Source: Hyphomicrobiaceae bacterium
GTDB lineage: Bacteria > Pseudomonadota > Alphaproteobacteria > Rhizobiales > Hyphomicrobiaceae
Assembly: GCA_016793635.1 (NCBI GenBank)
Contig: JAEUMD010000019.1
Span: forward strand, 124,001-188,000
Reading direction: 5' to 3'
Length of the DNA stretch: 64,000 nt
Under the pieces are notes generated by a model. The model ran no database searches and had not been told where the DNA came from. It saw nothing but the letters and a program-made list of their open reading frames with translations. Every line of letters begins with the position of its first letter. Position 1 is the stretch's first letter. A program made the translations under genes and the position numbers. Positions 37,929-46,500 of this stretch are shown in pieces.

Positions 37929-38222
37929 ATGAAGACCTACGTCGTCGCGCATACCCAGAAAGATCCGAGCCAAACCTACAGCCTCGTTGCCGAAGGGCTG
38001 AGCCTCGTTGCCGCCGAGTACTCCCGTCTCGACAAGAACCTCTGGCTCGTGCGCTCGGCAGCCACCGCCAACGGCATCGTCAACGCCGTGATGCCCGGCA
38101 TCGGCCGGCGCGACGAGATTCGCGTCATGGAAATCGGCGACGAGATGGTGCACTTCCAGGCGTCGCGCACCTGGAACACGGCGCGTCTCGACGCCGACGA
38201 ACTGCTCGGCCTGCGCCATTGA
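37929..38222 (+). CDS. Small Cas2/SinR-like fold protein B
   Basis: 97 aa. MKTYVVAHTQKDPSQTYSLV, LDKNLWLVRSAATANGIVN and EIRVMEIGDEMVHFQASRTW follow the same order of strands and helices as the upstream protein (both begin M-K/R-T-aromatic, then a central x-W-x-V strand and a final acidic strand). AGGA lies before ATG 37929. The pair probably arose by duplication and may form a heterodimer. No known family assigned. Confidence 0.55.
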   Translation: MKTYVVAHTQKDPSQTYSLVAEGLSLVAAEYSRLDKNLWLVRSAATANGIVNAVMPGIGRRDEIRVMEIGDEMVHFQASRTWNTARLDADELLGLRH

Positions 38223-38584
38223 CGGCCAAGACCCAACTGCAAAATTGTTGTAGTGAGCCAGTGTCGGTGGCCCCGAGATTGGCCCCGAAATCGGCTGACG
38301 TGCTCGCGCACGTCGGCCGTCGGCATTTTTTTCCCTTTCCCTATCCGGCTCCCTATCCGACCGCTCGCATCGACGGCGAGACTGGGGCAGGTTTTGGCCG
38401 CACGGTTGACGCTCTGCGAAGCGCAGCGGTGCCAACGACACCAAATTTCCGTGGCGCGAGCGAGCCTCACCGACAAGCGCCGCGATAGCGATTTCGCAAG
38501 AACGGTTCGCGCTCTGGACGGTGCGCCTTGCCGAGCTGGGAGAGCCCGCAAACCCTCCGCGACCGGGTAAATGTCACCCGGCGG
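38223..38584. other. Intergenic region between small-gene pair and kinase
   Basis: 362 bp. It holds the terminator at 38293-38332. GGCCCCGAAAT occurs here (38280-38290) and also upstream of the first small gene (near 37278), but so short a match may be chance. No gene seen. Confidence 0.5.
38293..38332 (+). terminator. Rho-independent terminator
   Basis: 11-bp stem with one G-T pair (38293-38303 with 38308-38318), 4-nt loop, then a run of seven T at 38326-38332 after a short spacer. It ends the transcript of the two small genes. Confidence 0.75.
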
Positions 38585-41473
38585 TCATCGGCCTCCGCGC
38601 AGCAGGTCGCTGCCTGCTCCGCTGGTCGACGGCTTGTAGGATGACGCCTTCGACGGCTTGTGGGACGATTTCGGTTCGGACTTTTTCGACGGCTGGCTCG
38701 CGGTCTTTTTCGGCGTTGACCGCTCGGCCTTTGACCTAGCCTTGCGCTCCTCACGATCACGGCGGCGCTCTTCGCGCGCCTCCTGCTCCTCGCGCGCACG
38801 GCGCAGGGCGTCGAGTTCGCGCGCGCGGCGGCGGGCCTGCTGCGGATCGGCCTGCTCGTAGCAAGAGAAGCTCCGCTGCCGCCAGAACCAGCCGAGCCAC
38901 CGCTCGAAATCGCTCGACGAAGCGCTCGCCACGTCGATCTTCATGGCGTCGCCGCTGTACCGCTTCTCGAACTCGGAAAGCGCATCGCGCGTCGCATCGA
39001 CATCGCCAGTCAGCTCGCCCTCGTAGCATTTGCTCGACTGCAGCGCGGCCTGCACGTTCTTGAGGTACCCGATACGCCGGCTGCTCTCGTCGTAGCCGTA
39101 GTTGCCGGCGAGCGGGGACTGGCGGGTATCCAGGGCTGCGGCGCCGTCGGTGCTGGCGGCGGCGATCTCGATGCCAGCCTTCTGACGCGCGGTATCTCCG
39201 GCGGTCCGATCAAGCGCCAGCTTGGCCTTCCGCTCCGCCTCCTCGGCCGCGAGACGCTTCTGTTCGGCCTCCTCCGCCAGACGCTTCTTTTCTGCTTCAT
39301 CGGCGAGGCGTTTTTTCTCCGCTTCAGCAGCAGCAGCACGCCTGCGTTCAGCCTCCTCGGCAAAGCGGCGGCGCTCCGCTTCCTCAGCCGCGAGACGTTT
39401 CCGCTCGGCCTCGTCCGCCAAGCGCTTCTTCTCGGCTTCGTCGGCGAGACGTTTTTTCTCCGCCTCGGCGGCGGCACGCTTGCGATCGGCATCCTCCGCA
39501 ACGCGCCGACGCTCCGCCTCCTCAGCAGCGAGACGCTTCTGCTCGGCCTCTTCCGCCAGACGCTTCTTTTCCGCTTCGTCGGCGAGACGTTTTTTCTCCG
39601 CCTCGGCGGCGGCACGCTTGCGATCGGCCTCCTCAGCCAGGCGGCGACGCTCTGCTTCCTCGGCGGCGAGACGCTTCTGCTGAGCTTCATCCGCCAGGCG
39701 CTTTTTCTCCGCTTCGTCAGCGAGGCGCTTCTTCTCAGCCTCGGCGGCGACGCGCTGACGCTCGGCATCTTCGGCCACGCGGCGGCGCTCCGCTTCCTCG
39801 GCCGCCAGACGCTTCTGCTCGGCTTCTTCCGCCAGGCGCTTCTTTTCTGCTTCCTCGGCGAGACGCTTCTTCTCCGCCTCGGCGGCGACGCGCTGACGCT
39901 CGGCCTCTTCGGCAACGCGGCGGCGCTCCGCTTCCTCGGCCGCCAGACGCTTCTGCTCGGCTTCTTCCGCCAAGCGCTTCTTTTCTGCTTCCTCGGCGAG
40001 ACGCTTCTTCTCCGCCTCGGCGGCCAGGCGCTTGCGCGCGGCCTCTGCCTCTGCCTCGCGCTCGCGTCGGTTGCCATCGATGGCGATGCCGCGCCCATCA
40101 TTCGTCGCAGGAGCCGCAAATTCCACGGGCGCGCTCGGCTTGCGCGTAATAAACCACTGCCCGATGAGTGCGACGCCACCCGCCACGAACAGGGCGACGC
40201 CGATGAGGAACGTGCGGTTGCCGACCGGTTGCGACTGACGGTTCACGATTGCCGCGCCGGTTGGACGCACGCCAGATGCCTGCGAGGCAGCGGCCCCCGA
40301 CCTTTCATGACTAACGGCGTGCGGTGTCGAACGACGCGCGCCCGAGCGCGGCTGTGCGGACCCGCTGCCCGTGGACGAGCCACCCGCGACCGCATCGCCG
40401 AACCGTTCGGCTGAGGCGGCGCTGGCGGACGGACGGCCGACCCGCCCGCCTCCTGTTGCCGACCACGCGGGCCTGTTCGGCGGATCGAACGTCGTCGCGC
40501 CGGGCTGGCGATCCGAAATCGGATTCCACTCCTGCACCGTCGTCGGCTCGTCGTTGATGTCGCGCTTCCTCGCGATCGCAGACGCACTCGGCAGGAGTTG
40601 CTGGCGCCAATCGGCGACCGATTGCGGCCTGTCCTTCGGCATCACCGCCAGGGCGCGGTCTATGGCCGCGAGGAAATCGTAGCGATAGGCACCGCTCGCG
40701 GGTAGATCGAGGTCGACCGCCGGGACGCAGTGATCCTCGAGAACGCGCAGGGTCGATTCGGGCGGCGCGGAGCCCGACAGCGCGCGATAGATCGTGGCGG
40801 CGAGGCCATAGATATCGGTCCACGGCCCCTGCAGGCGGCTATCCGTGGCGTAGGCCTCGTGCGGCGAATACCCCTTCGACACGATCGCTGCGGTCGTACC
40901 GGCGTTGTCGCCCGCGGAAGCATAGCGGGCGGCACCGAAATCGAGCAGCACGGGCGTGTGGTCGGCCGCTCGGATGTAGATATTCGCTGGCTTGATGTCG
41001 CGATGCAGGATGCCTGCGCCGTGCACCACCTCGAGCGCATCGAGAAGTGGGGGCAACAGCTCGTCGAGCTCCGCCTGCGTCGGCAGATGGCCGAGCCCCT
41101 TCAGCCACGTCTCCATGTTGGAGCCGCGTACGAACTCGAGCACGATATACGCGGTATCGTTGGCGTTGAAGACGCGGAAGACGCGCACGACGCTCGGGTG
41201 GCGGAACTTGGCAAGCGTCTTGGCCTCGCGGACGAACCGGCCCAGCGCCCATTCGAACTGCGCGCCATGCGCGGAACTCTTGACCTCGACGCGCTCGGAC
41301 GCGGCGCGGATGGCCAGCTCCGAGGGGAAATATTCCTTGACGGCAACCTCGCGGCCAAGCGTCAGGTCCATCGCGAGGTAAGTGTTCGCGAACCCGCCGC
41401 TACCGAGGTGCCCCAGGATCCGGAACTCCTCGATCAGCACTGTGCCGACAGACAGCGTCTGCTGATACGCCAT
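38585..41473 (-). CDS. Membrane Ser/Thr protein kinase with repeat coiled coil
   Basis: 962 aa. Kinase domain at about 18-295: G-loop GSGGFANTY (24-32), Lys46 in AVKEYFP, Glu83, HRDIKPAN (157-164), DFG (178-180); all active residues are kept. A Gly/Ser-rich linker follows, then one transmembrane helix (about 421-443, FLIGVALFVAGGVALIGQWF). Residues 484 to about 750 are five full and one partial 46-residue repeats rich in Glu, Lys, Arg and Ala, a long charged coiled coil or single helix. The C-terminal 200 residues include Cys (SKCYEGELTG) and a basic Ser/Lys tail. Topology puts the coiled coil in the periplasm if the kinase is cytoplasmic. It is divergent from the FHA-phosphatase genes. Confidence 0.9.
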   Translation of the reverse strand: MAYQQTLSVGTVLIEEFRILGHLGSGGFANTYLAMDLTLGREVAVKEYFPSELAIRAASERVEVKSSAHGAQFEWALGRFVREAKTLAKFRHPSVVRVFRVFNANDTAYIVLEFVRGSNMETWLKGLGHLPTQAELDELLPPLLDALEVVHGAGILHRDIKPANIYIRAADHTPVLLDFGAARYASAGDNAGTTAAIVSKGYSPHEAYATDSRLQGPWTDIYGLAATIYRALSGSAPPESTLRVLEDHCVPAVDLDLPASGAYRYDFLAAIDRALAVMPKDRPQSVADWRQQLLPSASAIARKRDINDEPTTVQEWNPISDRQPGATTFDPPNRPAWSATGGGRVGRPSASAASAERFGDAVAGGSSTGSGSAQPRSGARRSTPHAVSHERSGAAASQASGVRPTGAAIVNRQSQPVGNRTFLIGVALFVAGGVALIGQWFITRKPSAPVEFAAPATNDGRGIAIDGNRREREAEAEAARKRLAAEAEKKRLAEEAEKKRLAEEAEQKRLAAEEAERRRVAEEAERQRVAAEAEKKRLAEEAEKKRLAEEAEQKRLAAEEAERRRVAEDAERQRVAAEAEKKRLADEAEKKRLADEAQQKRLAAEEAERRRLAEEADRKRAAAEAEKKRLADEAEKKRLAEEAEQKRLAAEEAERRRVAEDADRKRAAAEAEKKRLADEAEKKRLADEAERKRLAAEEAERRRFAEEAERRRAAAAEAEKKRLADEAEKKRLAEEAEQKRLAAEEAERKAKLALDRTAGDTARQKAGIEIAAASTDGAAALDTRQSPLAGNYGYDESSRRIGYLKNVQAALQSSKCYEGELTGDVDATRDALSEFEKRYSGDAMKIDVASASSSDFERWLGWFWRQRSFSCYEQADPQQARRRARELDALRRAREEQEAREERRRDREERKARSKAERSTPKKTASQPSKKSEPKSSHKPSKASSYKPSTSGAGSDLLRGGR
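39222..40024 (-). repeat. 138-bp tandem repeat within the kinase gene
   Basis: Five full units and one partial unit, each 46 codons, with the pattern AEAEKKRLAEEAEKKRLAEE, then AEQKRLAAEEAERRRVAEE and AERQRVA. Units differ by a few substitutions (E/D, V/L/F, Q/K). Such repeats often vary in copy number among strains and can be mis-assembled. Confidence 0.9.
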
Positions 41474-41989
41474 TAGATATTTCTCGGAATCCCGAACGTT
41501 CAGAGCCAGAAGACTATCATCAAATCACCATAACCCTGAACTTACCCGAAACATGGTGATTGCGGAACGAGACTGTGCTGCGCGCACGTGCCTCGTGAAC
41601 GAACTCGGTGCTTCGCCAGTAGCCCGGCACGAAAAGACGGGCCATTGCCGCCGAATTCGACGCGCCCCCGTGACGGCACCTTGCACTGCTCGCACGCCAA
41701 ACCTGGCCTCGCTGTTACGAGCGGAACATATCTCCCCCGCCGCGCGGCGGTAATGCTCCAACCGCCGAGAGCGGCGGACCCGACCGCGATTGTTCGGATT
41801 GGCAACTATATGCTGCGGCGGATGCGGAAAATTCGTGGAAACCCATTGTATGGTAATTCGTGACGTGTGGTGGACTGCTTTCCCGCGGTATCTCCGCGGT
41901 GGATCGGGCAGAACCTCGATTGGCCTCTCGAGCAGCAGCAGTATAATCTGCGACAACCAGTGAAGCTCCAACCGAGACGGGGACTTAGG
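41474..41989. other. Divergent promoter region of kinase and FHA genes
   Basis: 516 bp. The part next to the kinase (41474-41550) is AT-rich for this genome and a likely promoter area for it; another AT-rich part (41800-41870) precedes the vWA-FHA gene. No gene is supported here; open frames lack ribosome binding sites. Confidence 0.5.
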
Positions 41990-43441
41990 ATGCGGATTAC
42001 GCAACTCGGAATAGTTGCGCTCTTGACTGGACTTATCTCGCTCACTCTGACGCCGCATGAAGCGGCGGCCCAGATCACCGCGTCGTGCTCGGCGCGCGAC
42101 GAGAAGGGCGGCGAGAAGTTTTTTTGCCAAGTCCGCTCGGTAGCCGGCGAGAGCCTCAGTGACATCAAGGCGACGGGTGAAGGCGGTCGGGCGCTCGAGT
42201 TCACCTCCGAGCCCTATAGTTGGACACGCAACCGCACCGCGCTCTATTTCCTGGTTCAGACCGCCGACCTCAACGCCGACCAATTGCGCCGCGTCGGCCA
42301 ATTCCTAGAGCGCGCCGCATCCCCCGTCGGCGAACGCCAGATCGGCCTCGGCACCGTCGATTACAGTTTCAGCGAACGCGCTGCGCTCGGTGCCTACCGG
42401 TTGCAGGTCGAGCGCGAGGTGCAGGCCATTGCCACCGGGAGCCCGACCCGGGCCTACCCCGAGATGACCGACCACATCCGCCCGGTCATCGACAAGCTCG
42501 CCGCCGTTAAGGCGGATCGGCGCGCACTCGTGCTCGTGTCGGACGGCGCTTCGAGCGCGAGCGCGGCGACCGAGAGGGAGATTGCCGACCACGCCCGCAG
42601 CAAGGGCGTGCTCATCTACAATCTCGTGCTGGCCAAGACCGACCGGCCCCAGTCGAGCCTGCTCAACCGTATCAGCGAGCGCACCGATGGCGCGGCCCGC
42701 GATCTCGCGACGGGTTCGAATAGCGACGTCGTCAAGCTTGCCTCGGATCTCTTCACGCTGATCGAGAACGGTAGCATCCTGCATATCGATGCGCGCGGAC
42801 TACCGCAGGAGACCGAAGTCACCATTAAGGCGTCTGCGGCGGGCGATCGCCAGCTCACCGCGCCCCCGGTTGCCGTCTCGCGGTTGACCGAGGACAGCTT
42901 CCAGGAGCGCGCGCTGAGCTTCATGAGCCGCAACATGCTCGTGATCCTCGCCGGGCTCGGCCTTCTCGTCGGGTTCACCATGATCCTCGGCTCGGTGGCG
43001 CGGACGCGCTGGCGCGAAGGCCGCGAGGCACAGATGGAGGTCGTCGATTCGGACCCGGAAGCACCGTTGGACCCCAATGCTCCGACCGAAATCGTTTTCA
43101 AATCCGTCGCGCAGAGCAGCGAACCGCTCGGCTGGCTCGAACTCATGGGAGCCGACGGGGCGCGAATGCCGCTCCATGCGGGATCGACGCGGATCGGCCG
43201 TCACCGCGAGAACGAGATCTGCCTGTTGAACAATTCCGTGCATCGCCGGCACGCGGTCGTGCAGGCCAGCGACGACGGTAATTTCTTGATCCACGATCTG
43301 GCGACGACCAACGGAGTCGCCGTGAACGGAGCGCGCGTGAGCCAGAAAAATCTGGCAAATGGCGACATCGTCGAACTCGGCGAGGTGAAACTGCGATTCA
43401 CCGCCAATGCAAACGCCGTTGGCACGCAGGCAAGCGCATGA
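41990..43441 (+). CDS. vWA-like and FHA-domain membrane protein
   Basis: 483 aa. Signal peptide or anchor (LGIVALLTGLISLTLTPHEAAA), then a periplasmic vWA-like domain to about residue 250 (RRALVLVSDGASSASAATER, a loose vWA strand with Asp). One transmembrane helix (NMLVILAGLGLLVGFTMILG) leads to a cytoplasmic FHA domain at the C-terminus: STRIGRHRENEICLLNNSVHRRHAVVQ and DLATTNGVAVNGARV with the conserved Gly-Arg, Ser-x-x-His and Thr-Asn-Gly. It could pass an envelope signal to phospho-proteins in the cytoplasm. GGGGA lies upstream of the start. Confidence 0.85.
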   Translation: MRITQLGIVALLTGLISLTLTPHEAAAQITASCSARDEKGGEKFFCQVRSVAGESLSDIKATGEGGRALEFTSEPYSWTRNRTALYFLVQTADLNADQLRRVGQFLERAASPVGERQIGLGTVDYSFSERAALGAYRLQVEREVQAIATGSPTRAYPEMTDHIRPVIDKLAAVKADRRALVLVSDGASSASAATEREIADHARSKGVLIYNLVLAKTDRPQSSLLNRISERTDGAARDLATGSNSDVVKLASDLFTLIENGSILHIDARGLPQETEVTIKASAAGDRQLTAPPVAVSRLTEDSFQERALSFMSRNMLVILAGLGLLVGFTMILGSVARTRWREGREAQMEVVDSDPEAPLDPNAPTEIVFKSVAQSSEPLGWLELMGADGARMPLHAGSTRIGRHRENEICLLNNSVHRRHAVVQASDDGNFLIHDLATTNGVAVNGARVSQKNLANGDIVELGEVKLRFTANANAVGTQASA

Positions 43442-43558
43442 CTACGATATGGCCCGGCACGCCCCGTCTTTGCCGGGGCCAAGGCCGGCCGCTCCCCGCT
43501 CGATCCTTGCCCATGTGCGGGCCACGGGAAATGGGCGCAGGGATTAAGGAGAAGACCG

Positions 43559-44248
43559 ATGTCCCATACGCCGCCGGGCGGCTCCGGCAAGCCGCCGAAG
43601 GATGACGACCTCGGTTACGAGGCGACCCGAATCCTGATGCCGCAACAGCCGTCCCCGCCGAACCCGGGCGCGGCGACCTCGCCGGAGCATCCCGCTGAGC
43701 TCCCCGACGACGGTGCGACGCGAATCCTGCCGGTGCGCCAGGCGGGCGGACGGCAGGCTGGACAAGGCGCCGTGATCGGGGTCGCCGGCCAGGCGCGACA
43801 GGCGCAAGCCGCGGACGAGAGCCGCACGATGCTGATGCCGGCCGGCCCGGCGAAAGCACCGGCCGACGTGTTCGACCCCGCCGTCGGCTGGCTCGTCATC
43901 GTCGAGGGACCCGGGCGGGGCAATCATTGCCCCATCTTCTACGGACAGAACTCGATCGGCCGCGGCCCCGATCAGCGCATCCGGCTCGGTTTCGGCGACA
44001 CGCGCATCGCGCGCGATTCCCACGCCTTCGTGATCTACGACGACGTTTCGCGAACGTATTACCTGCGTGACAACGGCAAGGCGAACATCGTCCGCCTTAA
44101 CGGCGCACCGGTCATGACCCCGATGGAGCTCAAGGACCGCGACCGCATCCAGATCGGCGAGACGGTCATGATGTTCGTCCAGCTTTGCGGCGAGAGCTTC
44201 GACTGGCTTGCCGCAAGCGACACCCCGAGCACCGCTCCTGGCGCATAG
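43559..44248 (+). CDS. FHA-domain protein with TRIL-type N-terminal motifs
   Basis: 229 aa. The FHA domain spans about 110-215 (NSIGRGPDQRIRLGFGDTRIARDSHAFVIYD). It is preceded by a disordered Pro-rich segment with three similar motifs: YEATRILMP, GATRILPV and ESRTMLMP. A like motif (STTRILPRH) occurs in the tail of the phosphatase encoded next. In other bacteria Thr in such short motifs before an FHA domain is a kinase target. It lies 117 bp after the vWA-FHA gene and 4 bp before the phosphatase gene. Confidence 0.88.
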   Translation: MSHTPPGGSGKPPKDDDLGYEATRILMPQQPSPPNPGAATSPEHPAELPDDGATRILPVRQAGGRQAGQGAVIGVAGQARQAQAADESRTMLMPAGPAKAPADVFDPAVGWLVIVEGPGRGNHCPIFYGQNSIGRGPDQRIRLGFGDTRIARDSHAFVIYDDVSRTYYLRDNGKANIVRLNGAPVMTPMELKDRDRIQIGETVMMFVQLCGESFDWLAASDTPSTAPGA

Positions 44249-44252
44249 GCCC

Positions 44253-45266
44253 ATGCAGAACACCACGAGCGGAACCGGCCTCGCGTTCGAGTTTGCCTGG
44301 CTCCAGAGCCAGGGGCGGCGGGCGCGCCAGGAAGATTTCTGCGCGAGCCTGCCGGACGTGCCCGCTATGGGAGACGCGGAGGGCCGCGTGCTCATCGCCC
44401 TGGCCGACGGCATGGGCGGCCACGTTTCGGGACAGATCGCCAGCCGCACCGTCTGCGACAGCTTCATCGGCTCGTTCCGTTCCGCTACCGGCAACACGGG
44501 TACCCGCCTCGCTCATGCGCTCGAAGACTGCAACGATGCTCTGGCCCGGGCCATCGACGTCGATCCGAAGCTGGCGGGCATGGGATCGACGCTCGTCGCG
44601 GCCCATGCCGACAGCAACGGCGTCAAGTGGGTGAGCGTCGGGGATTCGACGCTCATGCTCTATCGTGACGGTATCCTGCAGCGCCTCAATGCCGACCATT
44701 CACACGGCGCCATCCTCGACCAGCAGGCCGCGGCAGGGATCATCAGCGAAGAGATCGCCAAGGGAGACGTGCGCCGGCGGGCGCTGCATTCGGCCGTCAC
44801 CGGCCAGCCGATACCGCTGAAGGACATCGAACTCGTCGGTGAGCCGCTGCTGCCCGGTGACTGGGTGATCGTCGCCTCCGATGGCCTTCTGACACTCGGT
44901 GGCGACGAGCTTGCGACACTCATTCACGATCACGCCCAAGACCCGCCCGCGACGCTCGTGGCCGCTTTGATCAGCGCGGTCGAGGCCGAGCAGGAACCGA
45001 ACCAGGACAACACGACCGTGGCGGCGTTGCGCGTCGTCGAAAGCACGTCGCGGGGCATCGAGACCGACGAAGAACGTGCGCCCGACGCCGAAACCGTCGC
45101 GCAGAGCGAAGTCCTCTCGACCACGCGTATTTTGCCTCGCCACACAGCCAAGGACGAGAATGCGGCCAGCATCGCTGGCACAGCGGGCGGCAGCTCGACA
45201 CGTATGATCGCGATGGCGGTGGCAGCGGCGGCGCTGGCGCTCGCAGCCTGGGCGCTGCTGCGCTGA
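44253..45266 (+). CDS. PP2C-type Ser/Thr phosphatase, tail-anchored
   Basis: 337 aa. PP2C motifs: RRARQEDFCASLPD, LIALADGMGGHVSGQIAS (metal Asp), AGMGSTLVAA, WVSVGDSTLMLYRDG, DWVIVASDGLLTLGGDE, and EPNQDNTTVAALRV (final metal Asp). After about residue 260 there is an acidic linker with STTRILPRH and a C-terminal hydrophobic helix (MIAMAVAAAALALAAWALL) that should anchor it to the inner membrane. It would reverse the kinase encoded at 38585-41473. Confidence 0.92.
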   Translation: MQNTTSGTGLAFEFAWLQSQGRRARQEDFCASLPDVPAMGDAEGRVLIALADGMGGHVSGQIASRTVCDSFIGSFRSATGNTGTRLAHALEDCNDALARAIDVDPKLAGMGSTLVAAHADSNGVKWVSVGDSTLMLYRDGILQRLNADHSHGAILDQQAAAGIISEEIAKGDVRRRALHSAVTGQPIPLKDIELVGEPLLPGDWVIVASDGLLTLGGDELATLIHDHAQDPPATLVAALISAVEAEQEPNQDNTTVAALRVVESTSRGIETDEERAPDAETVAQSEVLSTTRILPRHTAKDENAASIAGTAGGSSTRMIAMAVAAAALALAAWALLR

Positions 45267-45369
45267 TGCGAATTCAGCGGTAGCAGTCCCGCCCGGCGTC
45301 ACGTCGCGGAGTTTCGTCCTCCCGCATCGCCAACATCGCAGTTTTTCGGTGCTGGGTTACGGCGCCCGA

Positions 45370-46242
45370 TCAAGGCTTCCGCGTGAAAAATTGGCGCGGC
45401 GCCGTGTCGATGAAGCCCGCAACCTCGTGCGACCCGATACTCTGCAAAGGCACGTGCGGGGCAAGGCGCTCGTGAACCGCCTCCGAGCACAGGAAGCGCT
45501 GCCCGAGCGTACCTGCGAGCTTCTCCATCCGGAATAGCAGGATCAGCTCGATTCCCGACAGGCTGTCCTCGCCGGTGCGGCTGCCGCCGGACGAGAGCCC
45601 GCCGACGTGCATGACGATGCGGAAGGGGAGCGACGACTTCGCTTGCAGCTTCGCGAACGCCTGCAACGCCGACGCGACGTGGTGCTCGGGCTGAAAGCTC
45701 GACGGCCAGATCGCCAGGAACCCGTCACCGAGGTACTTGTTGATGATGCCGCCATGCAGCTCGACGATCTGGCGGCACTCTGCCGCCCACGAGCCGACCA
45801 TCTTCGCCCACTCCTCTGGGTCGTGCTCCCCGGCAAGACGGGTGGAGCCGACGATATCGGCGAGCAGCATCCAGCATTCGAAGCTCTTCACCTCGATCAG
45901 CGTCATCGAGGCGGCCTTGCTGCGCGCGATGGTCCGGTCGACCGAGTTCTTGAAGAACGTGAGCGCGGTATCGCCGATGCCGATAACGTCGTTGGGGTTG
46001 AGCCTGACGGGAAGGGAGATGCGGCGGCCGTTGACGTAGGAGCCGTTACCGCTGCCGAGATCGACGAGCCAGAACTCGTCCACGTCCTGCCGATGAACGA
46101 CCGCGTGGCGCCGCGACACCTTCGGATCGCCGAGCACCACCCGGTTCGACGGCGAGCGGCCGATCGGGCAATTTGTCTCCAGCAGCCACTGCTGCCCGTC
46201 CGCGGCTTCGAGCCAAGCCTCGGCCGCTGAAATGTCGCTCAT
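45370..46242 (-). CDS. FHA-domain class III nucleotide cyclase-like protein
   Basis: 290 aa. N-terminal FHA domain (CPIGRSPSNRVVLGDPKVSRRHAVVH, DLGSGNGSYVNGRRI) and a C-terminal class III cyclase domain: first metal Asp in LLADIVGSTRLAGEHD, purine Lys and second metal Asp in NKYLGDGFLAIWP. The transition-state Asn, expected before FRMEKL, is Ile (GIELILLFRMEKL) while the Arg is kept, so activity may be weak or absent. The FHA domain would bind a phospho-Thr partner, tying it to the adjacent kinase and phosphatase. It is convergent with the phosphatase gene. Confidence 0.85.
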   Translation of the reverse strand: MSDISAAEAWLEAADGQQWLLETNCPIGRSPSNRVVLGDPKVSRRHAVVHRQDVDEFWLVDLGSGNGSYVNGRRISLPVRLNPNDVIGIGDTALTFFKNSVDRTIARSKAASMTLIEVKSFECWMLLADIVGSTRLAGEHDPEEWAKMVGSWAAECRQIVELHGGIINKYLGDGFLAIWPSSFQPEHHVASALQAFAKLQAKSSLPFRIVMHVGGLSSGGSRTGEDSLSGIELILLFRMEKLAGTLGQRFLCSEAVHERLAPHVPLQSIGSHEVAGFIDTAPRQFFTRKP

Positions 46243-46500
46243 CGACGAGCTGTCCTCGGAAGCGAAGGCCAGATCAGATTCATGCCCGCCACATTACCCC
46301 CTCGAGACTGCCGCGACCACAACTTGATTGCCCGGTCGGTTACCGAACCACATGGGCAGACAGAGCGATCGCTTGACGCGGTGGAGCAGCGTTGTAGGTT
46401 CCGCGCCGAGCCGCATTCTAAGAGCCGACGCGAGTTGCATGAGCCGAGCCCCCTCACCATTCCCGATAGCGGACCCGCACGTGACCAGGTGGCCCGCGAC

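Noticed and set aside
37352-38222. CRISPR-Cas system because of the Cas2-like proteins
   Set aside because: No repeat-spacer array and no cas1 or effector gene in the window; only the small fold is similar.
41525-42301. 258-codon minus-strand frame upstream of the vWA-FHA gene
   Set aside because: Runs antisense into the vWA-FHA coding region and has no ribosome binding site or motif.
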